Below are positions 11,205 to 22,670 of a stretch of 64,000 bases of DNA, in pieces (the stretch's first letter is position 1; each line of letters starts with the position of its first letter). The stretch lies in assembly GCA_033961575.1 (NCBI GenBank), contig CM066735.1, positions 88,105,449 to 88,169,448 on the forward strand, written 5' to 3'. A model generated the notes under the pieces. It was not told the origin of the DNA, ran no database searches, and was given only the letters and a program-made list of their open reading frames with translations. Source of the stretch: Aselliscus stoliczkanus. Its lineage: Eukaryota > Chordata > Mammalia > Chiroptera > Hipposideridae. The translations under genes and the position numbers were made by a program.

Positions 11205-11600
11205 AGTCCTTGTTCTGATAATATACTGCTGGATAGCCATCCCAACTTAGAGGCTTAAGCACCAACCATTTTATTACATCTCATTATGTTGTGAATCAAG
11301 AATTTGCTCAAGAGTCCACCTGATCATTCTTTCACTCCCTTTGGGCATTCAGTGGTAGTCACCGACCCAGGATGGCATTGCACACATGCCTTGTAGTTGT
11401 GACTTTTCCACTTAATGTAGCTAGTCTTCTTACAAGGCAACTTAGGGCTCCAAGAGACCAACGCAGAATTTGCCAGTCCTCTTAATGGGTAGGCTTGTAG
11501 TGTATAGTGTCACTTTAGTGATAATCCAAAAGTCAAAGCAGTCAAAGATTCAAGGGGAGAGGAACAAATCTTCCTGCCTATGCAGCTGTCTTTCACCTGT
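11205..11600. repeat. Old MaLR-like LTR remnant
   Basis: The segment 'ccaacttagaggcttaagcaccaaccattttattacatctc' is the decayed form of the 'cttagtggcttaaaacaac...tttattatctc' block seen in reverse-oriented mammalian LTR repeats. Two other copies in the window (28.7 kb and 36.2 kb) share the block. Family not resolved. Confidence 0.5.
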
Positions 11601-11708
11601 TGTAGTCCTCGTTTCTTGACTGATATCGTACCACAAACATCCAATCACAACTTATTAACCATGCTTCTGTGAAGTTATCTTTCTATTGATATTAAAAAGC
11701 CCTGATTG

Positions 11709-12133
11709 GGCCGGCCGAGTGGCGCATTGGTTAAGAGCTGGCATGGGACGCCAGCGGCCCTGGTTCAGATCCCACTTATGAGGGCCAGTGACACTGCCCT
11801 CTACAGCTAACAACAGCTCCACCTGGAGCTTGGCTGTGAGCCCCGGCGATGGTTAGGCTGCAGCCCTTGCTGCAGTGGGCTGCCATAGGCTATAGTGAGT
11901 GGCTGGCAGCCAGCATCAGTTGCCAATAGCCGCAATGAGCAACCATCCAGAGTCCGGCAACTGATCTGCCTCATCCAGGAAGAGCACAGTGATGATACCA
12001 ACATGGGCCAGTGAAGCAATGTCCTCGGCAACTAGACTGAAGAACAAAAAGACAACAACTTGTCTGTTCTCCTTCCCCAATTCCCCAACGCTGTTCCTCT
12101 CCCCCAGTTGCCCAATAAAATCTTAAAAATAAA
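11709..12133 (+). mobile_element. Long-form tRNA-derived SINE
   Basis: Begins with the tRNA-like head (gggccggccgagtggcgca), has box A tggcgcattgg and a box B-like motif, and shares the 'gagggccagtgacactgccctc' junction with short copies. It then continues with the extra 3' module (tacagctaacaacagctcc onward) and ends ccaataaaatctt plus A-rich tail. Imperfect target-site duplication around 'cctgatt' (ending 11708; again near 12138-12145). Likely transcribed by Pol III when young and mobilised by L1. Confidence 0.92.
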
Positions 12134-12289
12134 AAAGTCCTGATTATTTTCTTCCTACACTTGACATTATCAATGGTCTGACTGCTGTCTGAGTAATTAC
12201 ACTCAGGCTTTGTATCATGACACTGAATACCTCTCCCAGTCTGGTGTGAATCTGTATACCAAACATTTTCCAGTGCTTCTTTATAAAAC

Positions 12290-12675
12290 CTCTACCAGCC
12301 TCCTAATATGTCATGTTTTTTTAGGACTCCAGGCCATGTATATACTTTTTCATGTGGCTAGAGTACCCTCCTTCTCTCTCTCTTGCCTCCTTGACCTCTC
12401 CAGGCAGAGGTCTTTCCAGTACTCTGAATTTCTAGAGCATTCTGTTCATTCACTCTAGCTTTTGTCATATTGTATTGCCTGCTGTTTATCTGGTTCTCTC
12501 CCTCTCTCCCTTTCTCCCTCTCTCCCTCTCCTCCTCTCCCCTTCTTCTTGTCCCTCTCTCCCTCCAAGCTTTGAGGACAGAGATAATTTCTTATTCAGCT
12601 TTCTATCCCTAGTGATTTAGCACAGTGTTTAGCATATAAATCACAAATATATCTACAAAATGAATAAATAGCAAG
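12290..12675 (+). repeat. L2 LINE 3' region
   Basis: A long diverged match includes 'tctctccaggcagaggtctttccagtactctgaatttctagagcattctgttc', then a pyrimidine-rich expansion at 12493-12566. It ends with the terminal part 'agctttgaggacagagata', 'agcacagtgtttagcatataa', 'aaaatgaataaatagc'. Confidence 0.65.
12493..12566. repeat. (CTCTCCC)n pyrimidine-rich low-complexity tract
   Basis: An almost pure C/T strand with an irregular ctctccc period, embedded in the L2 remnant. It produces spurious Arg/Glu/Gly-rich open frames on the minus strand. Confidence 0.9.
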
Positions 12676-13615
12676 AAAATAGCCAGAAGAGATGTGGTAG
12701 CAGAAAGGTCATGCTCCTAACATCCTGACATTTTCCACTCTTTTCATGCAGCATCAAAAGTGAACAGAGGAACCAGGTGTGCTGGAGGACTGCATGTCCT
12801 CCAGAAGGCACTGAGCACCTGTCCATACACAGAACATCCGTTTTCCCAGACAGAACATGTCTTATAATATTTTGCTCCTTGCTTCCTCCATGCCTTTCCA
12901 TGTGGCTATTTACTTTAGAGTTTCAGCCTTCTAGTACTGATGCCACACACATTTTGTAAAGTGCAGTGAAGATGAAGTGGTGAAGTTAGCTTTGCAAAAG
13001 ATCTTGCTATTATCTGTGAGAATGCAATGGGTATTGATAAAGCGAGTTCTGGAACAAAACTGGCATGCCCCCTCTGCTCCTGCCACAAGAAACCTGTCTT
13101 TTTATATTATAGCTCTTCATTTCATAATTCAATAATTTTTCAATAATCGTATTTCAATAATTCAAACATTAATAATGACAGATTGTGCTAACAAGCATTA
13201 CAATCTCTGAATAAAAGGTATATTATTTGGTCAAGTGTACAATGATTTAGAGCTCAATACTGTGGTGGGGGAAAAAAACACAAACATATTTGCAGCCTGA
13301 TTTAGTTGCTGTACCTCCCTGAGTATAAGATGTGTCACATACTCTCCTAAATGTATTAATATTTTCTACTTTGTATCAGTAATTTTGTTACTAAATGGAA
13401 GAGATAATTGGAGATTGGGTTATAACTTGGGTCAATGCCCAACTGTTTCCCTCAGAACAATTTCTATTTATATCTGCTAACTGTATGTAATTAATAATAG
13501 AACTTCCTTTCATTCCTCCCAGAGTCCTGGTTTGGATGATAAATTATATAGATGTCCTAATTATAATTAACAAGACAAATTATTTCTTATTGCATAGCTC
13601 CAACATGGGCAATTA
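12676..13615. other. Unassigned DNA
   Basis: No gene or confident repeat. A/T-rich after 13090. Confidence 0.35.
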
Positions 13616-13616
13616 C

Positions 13617-13826
13617 AATGGTTTTCAAACTTTTTGACCAAAACTCATAGGGAGAAATATATTTTTCACCATGACACAGAACACACACACTTCCCATAAA
13701 GCACAAACTTCAGGAAACAATATTTGGATATTTTTAAAATCTAGTCTCGTTTATTTTTGATTTTAAAAACTCCAGTCATGATACATGAAATGATTTCTTT
13801 ATCGCCAGCTTGAAAAACATCAATAT
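13617..13826. mobile_element. hAT-type non-autonomous element
   Basis: Left end 'atggttttcaaactttttga' and right end 'gccagcttgaaaaacatc' (reverse complement gatgtttttcaagctggc) form imperfect terminal inverted repeats. The interior 'tttttcaccatgacacagaacacacaca' resembles a hAT-Charlie family seen across mammals. No transposase. Confidence 0.6.
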
Positions 13827-13829
13827 CTT

Positions 13830-14015
13830 AGATGTGTTTTGAGGTCATAGGAGATTTCATCTGATTCTTTTCCTTCACTGGGTGATCTTAGGCCAAAATT
13901 TTCTAAACAACACCCTCCTGGTCTATAAAATGAATGTTAATACTACTTTAAGGTGGTAGAGAGAATTAACAGAGATGATGTGGTCAGTAAACCTGGACTC
14001 TAATAATAGACCATA
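13830..14015 (+). repeat. MIR SINE
   Basis: Reads 'cactgggtgatcttaggcca', 'ctataaaatgaatgttaata', 'agagagaattaacagagatgatgtggtcagtaaacctgg', in MIR order. Diverged. Confidence 0.6.
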
Positions 14016-15370
14016 AACATTAGTTTTTTATCCTCTCTTAAGCTTCTAAACCAACAGGACGCCGCTGAAGTTCACAGATTTTTAGCAATGGAAAAATCTT
14101 TCTTCTAGTCCCTGACCCTCTAAACTTTGGTCAGAGTTTGATTAACCACTGATAATGCATCTTTAAACACTGGTTATGTCCTCTATGTTCAATGAATAGA
14201 GTCCCTTCCTTTGAACCACTTTGATCAAACCCATCAGAATAGCATCTGAGTTTCTCAAAAAAGAAGAAAAAATTGCGATGAAGATTGAAAAACACCTTTT
14301 ATTGAGAGGCAGAGGGTGATGAGGAGATTGGTTATATTAATGAACATGACAGGCAGAGTTTGTACTGCTGCTGCTTCTCACAGCCTAGACATTTTCACAC
14401 ATAACTCTTCCCATTAGCAGAAGAATATTTTTGAAAATTAGCCTTGGAAATAAAACAACACACAGAAGCATATGTTTCCAAGCATTGATATATTTGTTTC
14501 CTGTTTTAAGTGTGTAAGGAGAATATAAATGAGAATTCCCTCATAGCTGAGGATGGATGGATGAATAGGTAGGTAGGTAAGTAGGTAGGTAGATAGGAAG
14601 ATAATCTCTCTGAGATGTATATATCTTACATGAGCAATAAATGAAGATGGAGCCCAGGCAAGAGTGCCCTGATGTCCCATAATCCAGACAGACCAGAAGA
14701 GTGATGAAGTTAAGCATTTTATTTCTGGGCTGCCCAAATCCATGCCTGATTTCAGGGTCCTCTGATTCTCACTGTTAAGGGGGGCAGCCTCTGGTGCATA
14801 GTTCTGCATTGGTTGGCATCTATGGACCTGAGGAGATTACACAGTGGTAGAGGCAAGCCAGTGCTACTCATTCCACAGTTTGAGCCCCTGGATCCCAGGC
14901 TGGGAGGGAAGCCCTTCTATGGAATACCTATTGCTGTGTAAGAACTCAAAAGTAATCTTGTCCCCTGATTCTCACATGGAGTCTTTCACCTTTCTTTTGT
15001 TCCATATTGTCGCACCTAATAGTGAGTTTTTCTCTGCAAGGAGCACTCTTCAATAATCTGTAGGCAGGGTCCAATTTTCTTCTTTCTGGTTACTCTGAAC
15101 TCCTTACACAGCATCTGGGTAAATGGTACTGATATTTAAGTCACGCAGTCCACAACTACTTATTGAGTATTGACCAAAACAAAGATAAAGTTACTACTGG
15201 CCTTTGAATCACCCAATCCAGTTACCATCCTTGACTGTTCATCCTCCCTTGCCTCTGATTCCTGAGTGGCTTCCCATGGCTGCCTCCACCTCACAGATGT
15301 ACTGCTTGACCCTTCCTGACAAGCTCTCTCTTTTCTCTTCACTCACCAATTCTCTTGAATTGTTATTCAA
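14016..15370. other. Unassigned DNA
   Basis: Mostly unassigned. It holds a GGAT/GTAG-type simple repeat at 14551-14600 and a possible, very diverged L2 piece near 15130-15360. No exon-like frame. Confidence 0.35.
14551..14603. repeat. (GGAT)n/(GTAG)n simple repeat
   Basis: Imperfect tetranucleotide array: ggatggatggatgaatag, then gtaggtaggtaag and gtaggtaggtag, then gata units. Confidence 0.85.
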
Positions 15371-16975
15371 CAATTGTAAGGAGTTGAATCTGTCGCCAAT
15401 AGCACATGAGTAGTTTGAGTTAGAGCCGGGACTAGAACCCAGGTCTATATAAAATCAAAGATCAAGAAACAGTCAAACCATGGTGTTTCTATTCATGGAA
15501 AGGAAACCCAGATGGACTCACTCATAGTACATGCTTCCAATCAAAGAATGTTTTTCCCCTAAGGATACTGTCAGGGTACTGTCTAGCTAGAAGATATTCA
15601 GAGAAACTTCACCCCTTTACCTGCCCTAGGGAAATGGGAAAATTCAATGCCTGAACCACTTACTGAACAGAGTAATCCATGCTGGAAATTTTGTTTAAAG
15701 TATTCTTTTAAAAGGCCCTTCTGTCTTTATTATGACTATAAGGCTGCCGAGTCTGCCTAAGCATATGAGGTTGCAAAGAATATTTCTTTTTATTCAGGAC
15801 TTGCATTCTCTATAAACTGAAAGGAGTCTTGGCACATAGTTGGCAATTACTATCTAGGTTGTCTGCATTACATAGGGTTTTTTTACTAAGCTTTTAACTC
15901 AGTAGACATCAGGCTTCAGTGAAAATACATGTGGACGAACACGAGCAGAAATAAACACAATTCTAATCAGTTTAGCTGTTGACAAAAGCATGTGGTTTCA
16001 TTGCTTGGGGCCAAAGTTTTAAGAGTGGGCTCTGATTTCTTGCAGGCACACCCCTCATTTATGTGTGCAAATAGGGTAATTAAGTGTCCAATTACCAGAT
16101 TTGCCTTGGCAAATGGGGACTTTGAGTGGAGAAAATTCTCCATAGTTTGGGACCAGCTGAACCTTAGGTCTTTTATTTTTGAATCACCCCTCCAACAATA
16201 ACCCAGGCATGATGAAGGTCCCATCTTGCCTCAGACTGCAGCCATAACTGAAGACCTCCCTTTATTTTGGTGATTCAGTGAGGCAGAGAGCTAGAGTTAG
16301 AATCTTGAGTTTTTTCTTCTGTACTCTATTCTGCCAAATAATTAAGCATTTCAATTGTTTTCAGATTCACTTTTTTTGTTTTTCATGCCAGCTCTGTAGA
16401 ATTGATTACTGAAGGTGAAATACCTATAACTATTCTTTCTGAAGATTTAACCATATGTAACTAACTACTAGGTTAAAAATCCATGTTTAAAACAATTATA
16501 TTCACTTCTCTCCCAGTTCTTGGGTGACAGCTAAGACAGGTGTGACTTGCTCAAACTTCAGGTACGAAGTTTGCTAGACACTTTTCGTCACAAAGTCAGT
16601 CACCTCACAGTAAATAGATGTTTTTTTCTGAGCCTAATCCCAGTCAAGATGGAGGAAGTGTACTCCATCCTATCTCTTTCAAATGAATGCAGTTGAAAAT
16701 CCTGGCTGCAAGTCACGCAGCCTGAAAAGTTAATGGTAGCAGGCAGGCAGAGTGGGGAAAGAAACCAGAACTCACAGCACTGCTGAGCCAGTGGTGAGTT
16801 TACCATGTTTCTTCCAACTGTATCTGCTGCTCTAGACCCAAAGACAGATGGAAGCCTGGAATTATGCACCAGGTACAGACAGAAAGAGCGCCAAGAGAAG
16901 CCCTTTGATTTTGGTCTCAAGAGGTAGAAAGGGGGCGCTTTTGGAGTCAGGGAGAGAAGAGGAAGGCCCTGGATT
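15371..16975. other. Unassigned DNA
   Basis: No gene recognised. A MIR-like end (gccgggactagaacccaggtc) at about 15425-15448 is the only repeat trace. Open frames on both strands near 15970-16920 are not protein-like. Confidence 0.35.
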
Positions 16976-16988
16976 TTGTTCTTTCTTT

Positions 16989-17110
16989 CTTTCTTTCCTT
17001 TTTTTTTTTTTTTTTGAGGGCAGTGTCACTGGCCCTCATATGTGGGACCGAACCGGGGCCACTGGCTTCCCAAGCCAGCGCTTAACCACTGCGCCACTCG
17101 GCCAGCCCTA
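16989..17110 (-). mobile_element. Short-form tRNA-derived SINE
   Basis: Poly-T at about 16999-17015 precedes the reversed short SINE (gagggcagtgtcactgg ... ccactcggccagccc). It has a 13-bp target-site duplication ttgttctttcttt at 16976-16988 and 17111-17123. The perfect 'ctggctt/aagccag' stem is intact. Confidence 0.93.
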
Positions 17111-17123
17111 TTGTTCTTTCTTT

Positions 17124-18040
17124 AACGGCCTCATCTCCCAGGCAATCCTGAAACTCTAAAGTAGGAGACCCCTTATCTCACCAGAGAAACTGGGAGCAAA
17201 ATTCATGTATGGTTTTTTTGTTTTGTTTTTTGGGTTTTTTTTTTTTTTTTTCTCCTCTCTCTCCTCTTGCTTCTCGGCACTGGAGGCTGAGAGAGCTCTC
17301 CCTTTCTAAAACATCCCTCCATTACACCAAATGTCATAGAAACTTTTGGCCATAGGTTTCATGTCCAGGATAAAATTATATCTTTGATAATGCCTCCTCT
17401 TTCCAAAAATAGCTTTACCTATACCTCTGTTATAATAAGGCTTTATTAGAATATAGTCTCCTAATTGTTTCTGGTTTATAGGCTGACATCTTTATAGTCC
17501 ATGAACTATTTTTAAATATGTGTTAAGATAAGAAGCATTAAAAGTGCCTAAATAAATAAATTTATGAATGAATTTATGAAAATATATAAATATTTTATTA
17601 TGGATAGGGCTGCCATACAGTTTATTGCCCAAACTGGGGATGTTTGAGAGTGAAGGGGGAAGAGATGCTAAAATAATGAAAAGACAGTATTTGATCTATA
17701 ACAAATGCAAACTGGGGCATATAACCATCATTATACATTCAGTGGCAAATGTCACCTCATCTCTTTTTAGTTTCTTTATGATTTCATCTTCACCTATATC
17801 TCTGGACATATAAATATGTGTACACACCCCTCTAGAAATGCACATTTCAATCTCAATATGTTAGATTAAGCCAACTAAGGAAAAGATTGGAAACTAACAT
17901 TGCTTATAAAAGTGTTATCTTTATGAAGCTTCCACCTTTCTTTCTATATTTGTCCCTTACCTTCTTCCAAACACAGTTTTTCCCAAGCAGAGAGGACAAT
18001 TCCCTGGACTTTGCTCTAACTGCAATTTCGAACGAATACA
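17124..18040. other. Unassigned DNA with T-rich tract
   Basis: T/G-rich low-complexity sequence at 17213-17252. The rest is A/T-rich with no recognised family. Confidence 0.35.
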
Positions 18041-18240
18041 TGGAACATTGTGGTTAAGCATTCCGACTTTCAGAGTCCTTCTGATGGGTTAAGATCTAGG
18101 TTTTGCTATTTACTTTTCATGTAACTTCAGCTCTCTTATGCTTAGTTTCCTCATCTATAAATTGAAAACAATGATGGTATCCTCTCTGAGGGATGGTGTG
18201 AGGGTTTAATGAAATAATTTGCATCAATGCGCTTTAGTAG
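18041..18240 (+). repeat. MIR SINE
   Basis: Starts 'tggaacattgtggttaagca', passes 'tagtttcctcatctataaattg' and ends 'aatttgcatcaatgcgctttagtag'. These are MIR landmarks in the correct order over about 200 bp. Confidence 0.8.
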
Positions 18241-19740
18241 AGTATTTAGCTAAGGTCTGTAGATGTCAGCTCCTGTTAGCATGACCATATAATTTGTTGT
18301 CCAGTGTGGACATTTCTGAGATTGAAAAGGGAGTCTACTTATAATTTTGTCGGGATAGCGGGCAAAAAGTGAGATTATCCCAGTCAAATCAGAACATGTG
18401 TTTATGCCAATTCCTGTTTGTAGATGGCCCTTGACAAAAGCACACTGATTAACAATTTTCACAGAATGCCACAGACAGGGAAACTGTTACATACTTCACA
18501 TAAGCCCATAGTTGAAGGAAAATTTAAATCTAAGAGACCTCCTTGGGGAGACTTCATCTCTTCTAAAGCAAAGTCTAATTCTCAAGCTAAAAATGTGTTT
18601 GTGCAATATTAAGTTGAGAAATGTTTCTTTGTGGTTAATTAGCAAGTATTGTTTAAACATCTACTGCTTTGGAGGAGGGAATACTTCTAGAAAGGGGGAG
18701 AAAGAAGAAGCTGGTAAAGAGCTTAATCAATGAATCTTAGACCAAACCCCAAAGGAAAGCCATCCCCACCCCCACCCCAAAAGCAAAAAAGAAAACATGA
18801 CATCAGCTTGCCGATCCCTGATTCAAACTGAATTTCTTTTTCAAATACTGAATATTTTTACCCAGAGTACACTCTAACAATTAATTCTAACCAAGCCGAA
18901 ACCTATGTCTTCTAAAGTTATCAACCAAGATCAAACTTGGAGGACCATCTGCCTGAGACCAAGCTCATATTTAAACATGTCTTATTTGCTAGAGAAATGG
19001 ATTCTCATGTGGGCACATTTGGTTTTACAAGTGGTGAAGACCAGTGAGTTAGACATTGTCACGGGATCTACAACAGCTTCCTAGGTTTGGCTGCTTCCTT
19101 GTGGGCTAATTGTTATGACTTTTTGTTCCTCTGAGTGAAAGAATCTTGTACATATTAGGGATTAGAAAGCTGTTTAGCTATACACTTAGAAGTGAACAGT
19201 CTTAATCCTGAAATGATCTTCCATCACGGATCAAAAGGCTAAGAGTCCTTCTAATAGGATGGATACCATTTTGAAAGCATATGTTTCCCTCAGCTCCTGG
19301 GTGGTTTTCTTATTGCCCTGCTTCCTCTGAAAACTAAAGGGGGCTATGGTTCCATTTCACGTACTCAAGGTTCTCATCTCATGGCTCTTCCCATAATGAG
19401 GAAAAAAAAATCATCTGAGGTGCTACAGTCTTTTGAAGGTAATTATGAATAACCTGACAATTTGAAGAATATCAGGCCCTGGCTAATTATACATTCTGTT
19501 AATTTACAAAGTTAACAGACCATCTTCCTGCCTCTTCTCACCAGCACTGCCTCTAAAAATTTTAGTAAAGAGTTATAGTTCACTTTTCTGCATGGAAATA
19601 CTATCTAAGTATATGTGTATGCATTTTTTTTACAGTTGTTTATATTCCAGTTTTTCCAAAAACAAATTTATTTTGTCTTTGTAAGTACAGTTTATTCCAC
19701 TTTGCTATTAAATAATAAAGTTCTTATAGTGTCCTACTCC
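18241..19740. other. Unassigned DNA
   Basis: No gene or confident repeat in about 1.5 kb. Poly-C/A patch near 18765-18800. Confidence 0.35.
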
Positions 19741-19958
19741 TGGGGTTGGAAAACTATAGTCTGTGGGCCAAATCCACCTGTTTTTATAAAGAAAGTCTTT
19801 TTAAAACACAAGTACTACCATTTGCCTACCTATTGTCTATCGCTGTTTTTGCACTACAACATAAGAGTTCAGTAGTTTCAACTGAGACTTCATGGCTTAT
19901 AAAGCCAAAAATTTACCCTTTGGTTATTTACAGAAAATGTTTGACATTTATTGTAATT
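19741..19958 (-). mobile_element. hAT-Charlie element (same family as 35.9 kb)
   Basis: Reads 'tggggttggaaaactatagtctgtgggccaaatcc' and 'ctattgtctatcgctg', then 'gagttcagtagtttcaactg' and 'aaaatgtttgac'. This is the reverse orientation of the family with 'gtaaatattttaggctttg' and 'gggccatatg'. Ends are eroded. Confidence 0.65.
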
Positions 19959-20307
19959 ATTGTAGACACTGATAATCAATGTATTACTTATATATTGACA
20001 CAGATTTATAGATAATAAAGTATGGCATGTCTTGTTGAATATATTATGAATCTAGGACATTCTTAGAAATAATTCGGCTTAAGGAAACTTATTCCTAACA
20101 TCAGCTTTTACTTTATTTGCTTTCTGAGTTCCCATTAATCAAGATTTCTTCTGTAAAATACAGTAAATTTCCAGTAAAGCATACTTTATGATTACATAGA
20201 TTCATATGTTCCTCCTATAAAATCATGTCCCCTAGTTGCACAAAAATCTTGAAATTTACAAGTACTGAATATGTACTCAGTGGGTATTAGTATGAGATAT
20301 ATATATG

Positions 20308-20340
<33 letters not shown>
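20308..20340. repeat. (GATA)n microsatellite
   Basis: About eight uninterrupted gata units following a short (TA)n run. Confidence 0.95.
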
Positions 20341-20403
20341 TTGGATAGAAAGGGGAGTAAAGAGCATTAAATGTGTCTCTGCCTTCAATGAGCTTGTAGT
20401 CTT

Positions 20404-20762
20404 TTTTTTTTTAAAGATTTTATTGGGGAATTGGGGGAGGGGAACAGACAAGTTGCTGTCTTTTTGTTCTTCAGTCTAGTTGCGGAGGATGTTGCTTCAC
20501 TGGCCCATGTTGGTATTGTCATTGCGTTCTTCCCGGATGAGGCAGATCTGTCGCCGGCCTCTGGATGTCGCTCACCGCGGCTATTGGCAGCTCACACTGG
20601 CTGCCGGCCACTCACTGTAGCCTATGCCAGTGCAGCCCAGCTCCAGGTGGAGCTGTTGTTAGCTGCAGAGCGCGGTGTCACTGGCCCTTATATGTGGGAT
20701 CCGAACTGGGGCCGCTGGCATCCCAAAACCAGCTCTTAACCAATGCACCACTCGGCTGGCCC
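20404..20762 (-). mobile_element. Long-form tRNA-derived SINE, internally shortened
   Basis: Reverse orientation. Poly-T and 'aaagattttattgggg' (complement of ccccaataaaatcttt) come first, and the tRNA head ends 'ccactcggctggccc'. A 14-bp perfect target-site duplication, gagcttgtagtctt, lies at 20390-20403 and 20763-20776. Compared with the other long copies it lacks about 45 bp of the GC-rich middle, around 20628-20640. Confidence 0.94.
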
Positions 20763-20776
20763 GAGCTTGTAGTCTT

Positions 20777-21180
20777 AATGGAGAGAGATTATCCTAATAG
20801 CATCTTCAGCAATTGCAATGTATAACAACAACAACAAAAATAGCACAGAGAAACCAGAATTTGTGCTTTCATTTATTATTAATTTATCATTAACTTAACA
20901 AACATGAGTTAAACACTTACCCTGGCCCAAGCCCTTTGGTTGGCCTGAAGTTTAATGTGATACAGAATAAGTCCTGACCCCTGGTCTTAGAAATGATATC
21001 GATAAAGAGATAGTTAACTACCAGGAAAGAATAAGATTAGTCTTAAACGTGTTATAAACCAGGTCTTCCAACAGCAGTCTTGAAGTGTTTCTCTTATGTG
21101 TCACTGTCCTGTTTTTTAAACTGGTCAAAAGGCTCAATCTGCAGGGGAAAGAGAGGCCATATTTTTATCTTTTATTTTAG
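20777..21180. other. Unassigned DNA
   Basis: No gene or confident repeat; short (AAC)n run at 20826-20836. Confidence 0.35.
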
Positions 21181-21415
21181 ACCAGTGGCTCTCAAAATTG
21201 GTTGCATATTGATAACCCTGAGTGATTCCAATGTGCAGCCAAAGTTTGAGCCAGTCGTGTAGAGCAATTCTTCTCCAACTTTAATCTATATAGAAATAAC
21301 CTGGAGTCCTTGTTCACATGCAATCTAAAGTAGTAGGTGTGGGGCTGGGGCAGCTACTGCTGCTGCTACTGCTGCTGCTGGTTGGTGGAACACATTTTGA
21401 GTAACAAGCGTTGTG
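21181..21415 (+). mobile_element. Two adjacent MER5-type hAT fragments
   Basis: First fragment: 'gaccagtggctctcaaaattgg' ... 'attccaatgtgcagcc'. Second fragment from about 21265: 'gcaattcttctccaactttaatc' ... 'gaaataacctggagtccttg' ... 'ttggtggaacacattttgag'. The second has an expanded (GCT)n stretch at 21352-21381 within the usual 'gctgctgctgg' segment. Confidence 0.6.
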
Positions 21416-21686
21416 ACTTGCAATGTGCGTGTGTGTATGTGAGTGCACGTGTACAGGACATGTTCCCATGAATGGCTGTTACTTACTGTTCTCTGTAAAA
21501 AGCAAACGTGTCTCCTCTCTGGGTTAGGAACATGGCGTGGCATACTCTGTCAGAGGAAATTTTCCCTCTTGTTCGCGGAGGAGTCCTGATGAACTCGCCC
21601 ACCCTCACAAGGACCCTCACCTGCTGACTCATGCACACAGAACCCTTCTTAGGCTGTCAAGACGGTTCTCTTTGCTCTTAGCTCAG

Positions 21687-21710
21687 GTTTCGGCTTCGGC
21701 TTCGGCTTCG
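21687..21710. repeat. CpG-containing (GGCTTC)n hexamer repeat
   Basis: Three to four tandem cggctt units (tttcggcttcggcttcgg onward). It is in a locally CpG-richer patch (about 21530-21710) that is too small for a CpG island. Confidence 0.85.
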
Positions 21711-22294
21711 ATGTGCTTGTGCTGCTAGCTCTGGAGGGGCTGCACTGTTAATGGCATCTAAGGGCATTCAATTAGCACATTTCAGGTTTCTCCGGTCATA
21801 GACACCTCATAATTTCTTCACTAATGCAGTTGGATCTTTTTCTTTTTCCAAATCATTAGACATCCCATCCATCCATGTTACTTTTCACTTTCCACCCTGT
21901 AGTGGGTAAGATTCTATTTTAATATCATCTCAACACATCTCTGTGTCAGGGTAATTTAGGGAGCCGCCAGCTGCAAACTTATTTTTTTTTGAAAAAGTTT
22001 CATTTTTTTTGAATCCCACTAAGGCATTGATCCTGCTCCTGTCTTTACTTGAACCCAACTGTGAAGCCTGGGCATTAATAAATAGGTGTGATGAAGGCTA
22101 TGTTTGGAGATGGCAACTGAGTCTGGGAAGGTGGGGAGGAGAAAAGAATGAAGGCTCCTCAGGTTCATGCCTGCAAAGCAGAAGGCTAGACCCACTCCCT
22201 TTGGGGAAAGGGCAGAGATATTGGGAAGGAGGAGCTCAAGTGGGGCAAAGGTAAGATCTGGTGATGAGAGTTTGGTAGGAGGACTCTCCATTTC
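21711..22294. other. Unassigned DNA
   Basis: No gene or recognised repeat. Overlapping open frames at 22009-22306 on both strands have no protein character. Confidence 0.35.
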
Positions 22295-22460
22295 AGGGCT
22301 TCTCAAACAGTAATGTGCACAAGACTCCTCTGGGGGATCTTACTAAAAATGCAGATTCTCGTTAGTTAGGTCAGAGTGGGATCTGAATGTGTGCATTTCT
22401 GACATGCTCCATGACGATGATGATGATGACCAGAAGACCACACTTTGGGAGGTAATACTC
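22295..22460 (+). mobile_element. MER5A-like hAT element
   Basis: 'agggcttctcaaacagtaatgtgcac' at the left and 'cacactttgggagg' at the right. The middle has 'cttactaaaaatgcagattct'. First of three neighbouring copies. Confidence 0.8.
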
Positions 22461-22650
22461 TATTTAGGGCCTTGGCTTCTCATGAGAGTCATCTGGAAAG
22501 CTTTAATAATAATAAAATAAAAAAAAGGCCAGTGCTCAGGCTTTACTCTAGACGTATTATTAAATCAGAAATCCATGGTATGGGATCCAGGCATGAGTAA
22601 TTTTGAAAGCTTCTTGAATGACTCCAGTGTGCAGTTTTCTGAACTGAGAA
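22461..22650 (+). mobile_element. MER5-type hAT element
   Basis: 'ttggcttctcatgagagtcatctggaaagcttt' followed by 'aatccatggtatgggatcc' and 'gactccagtgtgcag'. Diverged, with an A-rich expansion in the middle (22505-22527). Confidence 0.6.
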
Positions 22651-22670
22651 GGAATGGGAGGAAAGTTAGA

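Noticed and set aside
20308..20340. Regularly repeated units resembling a CRISPR-like array
   Set aside because: Simple GATA microsatellite with no spacers; vertebrate DNA context.
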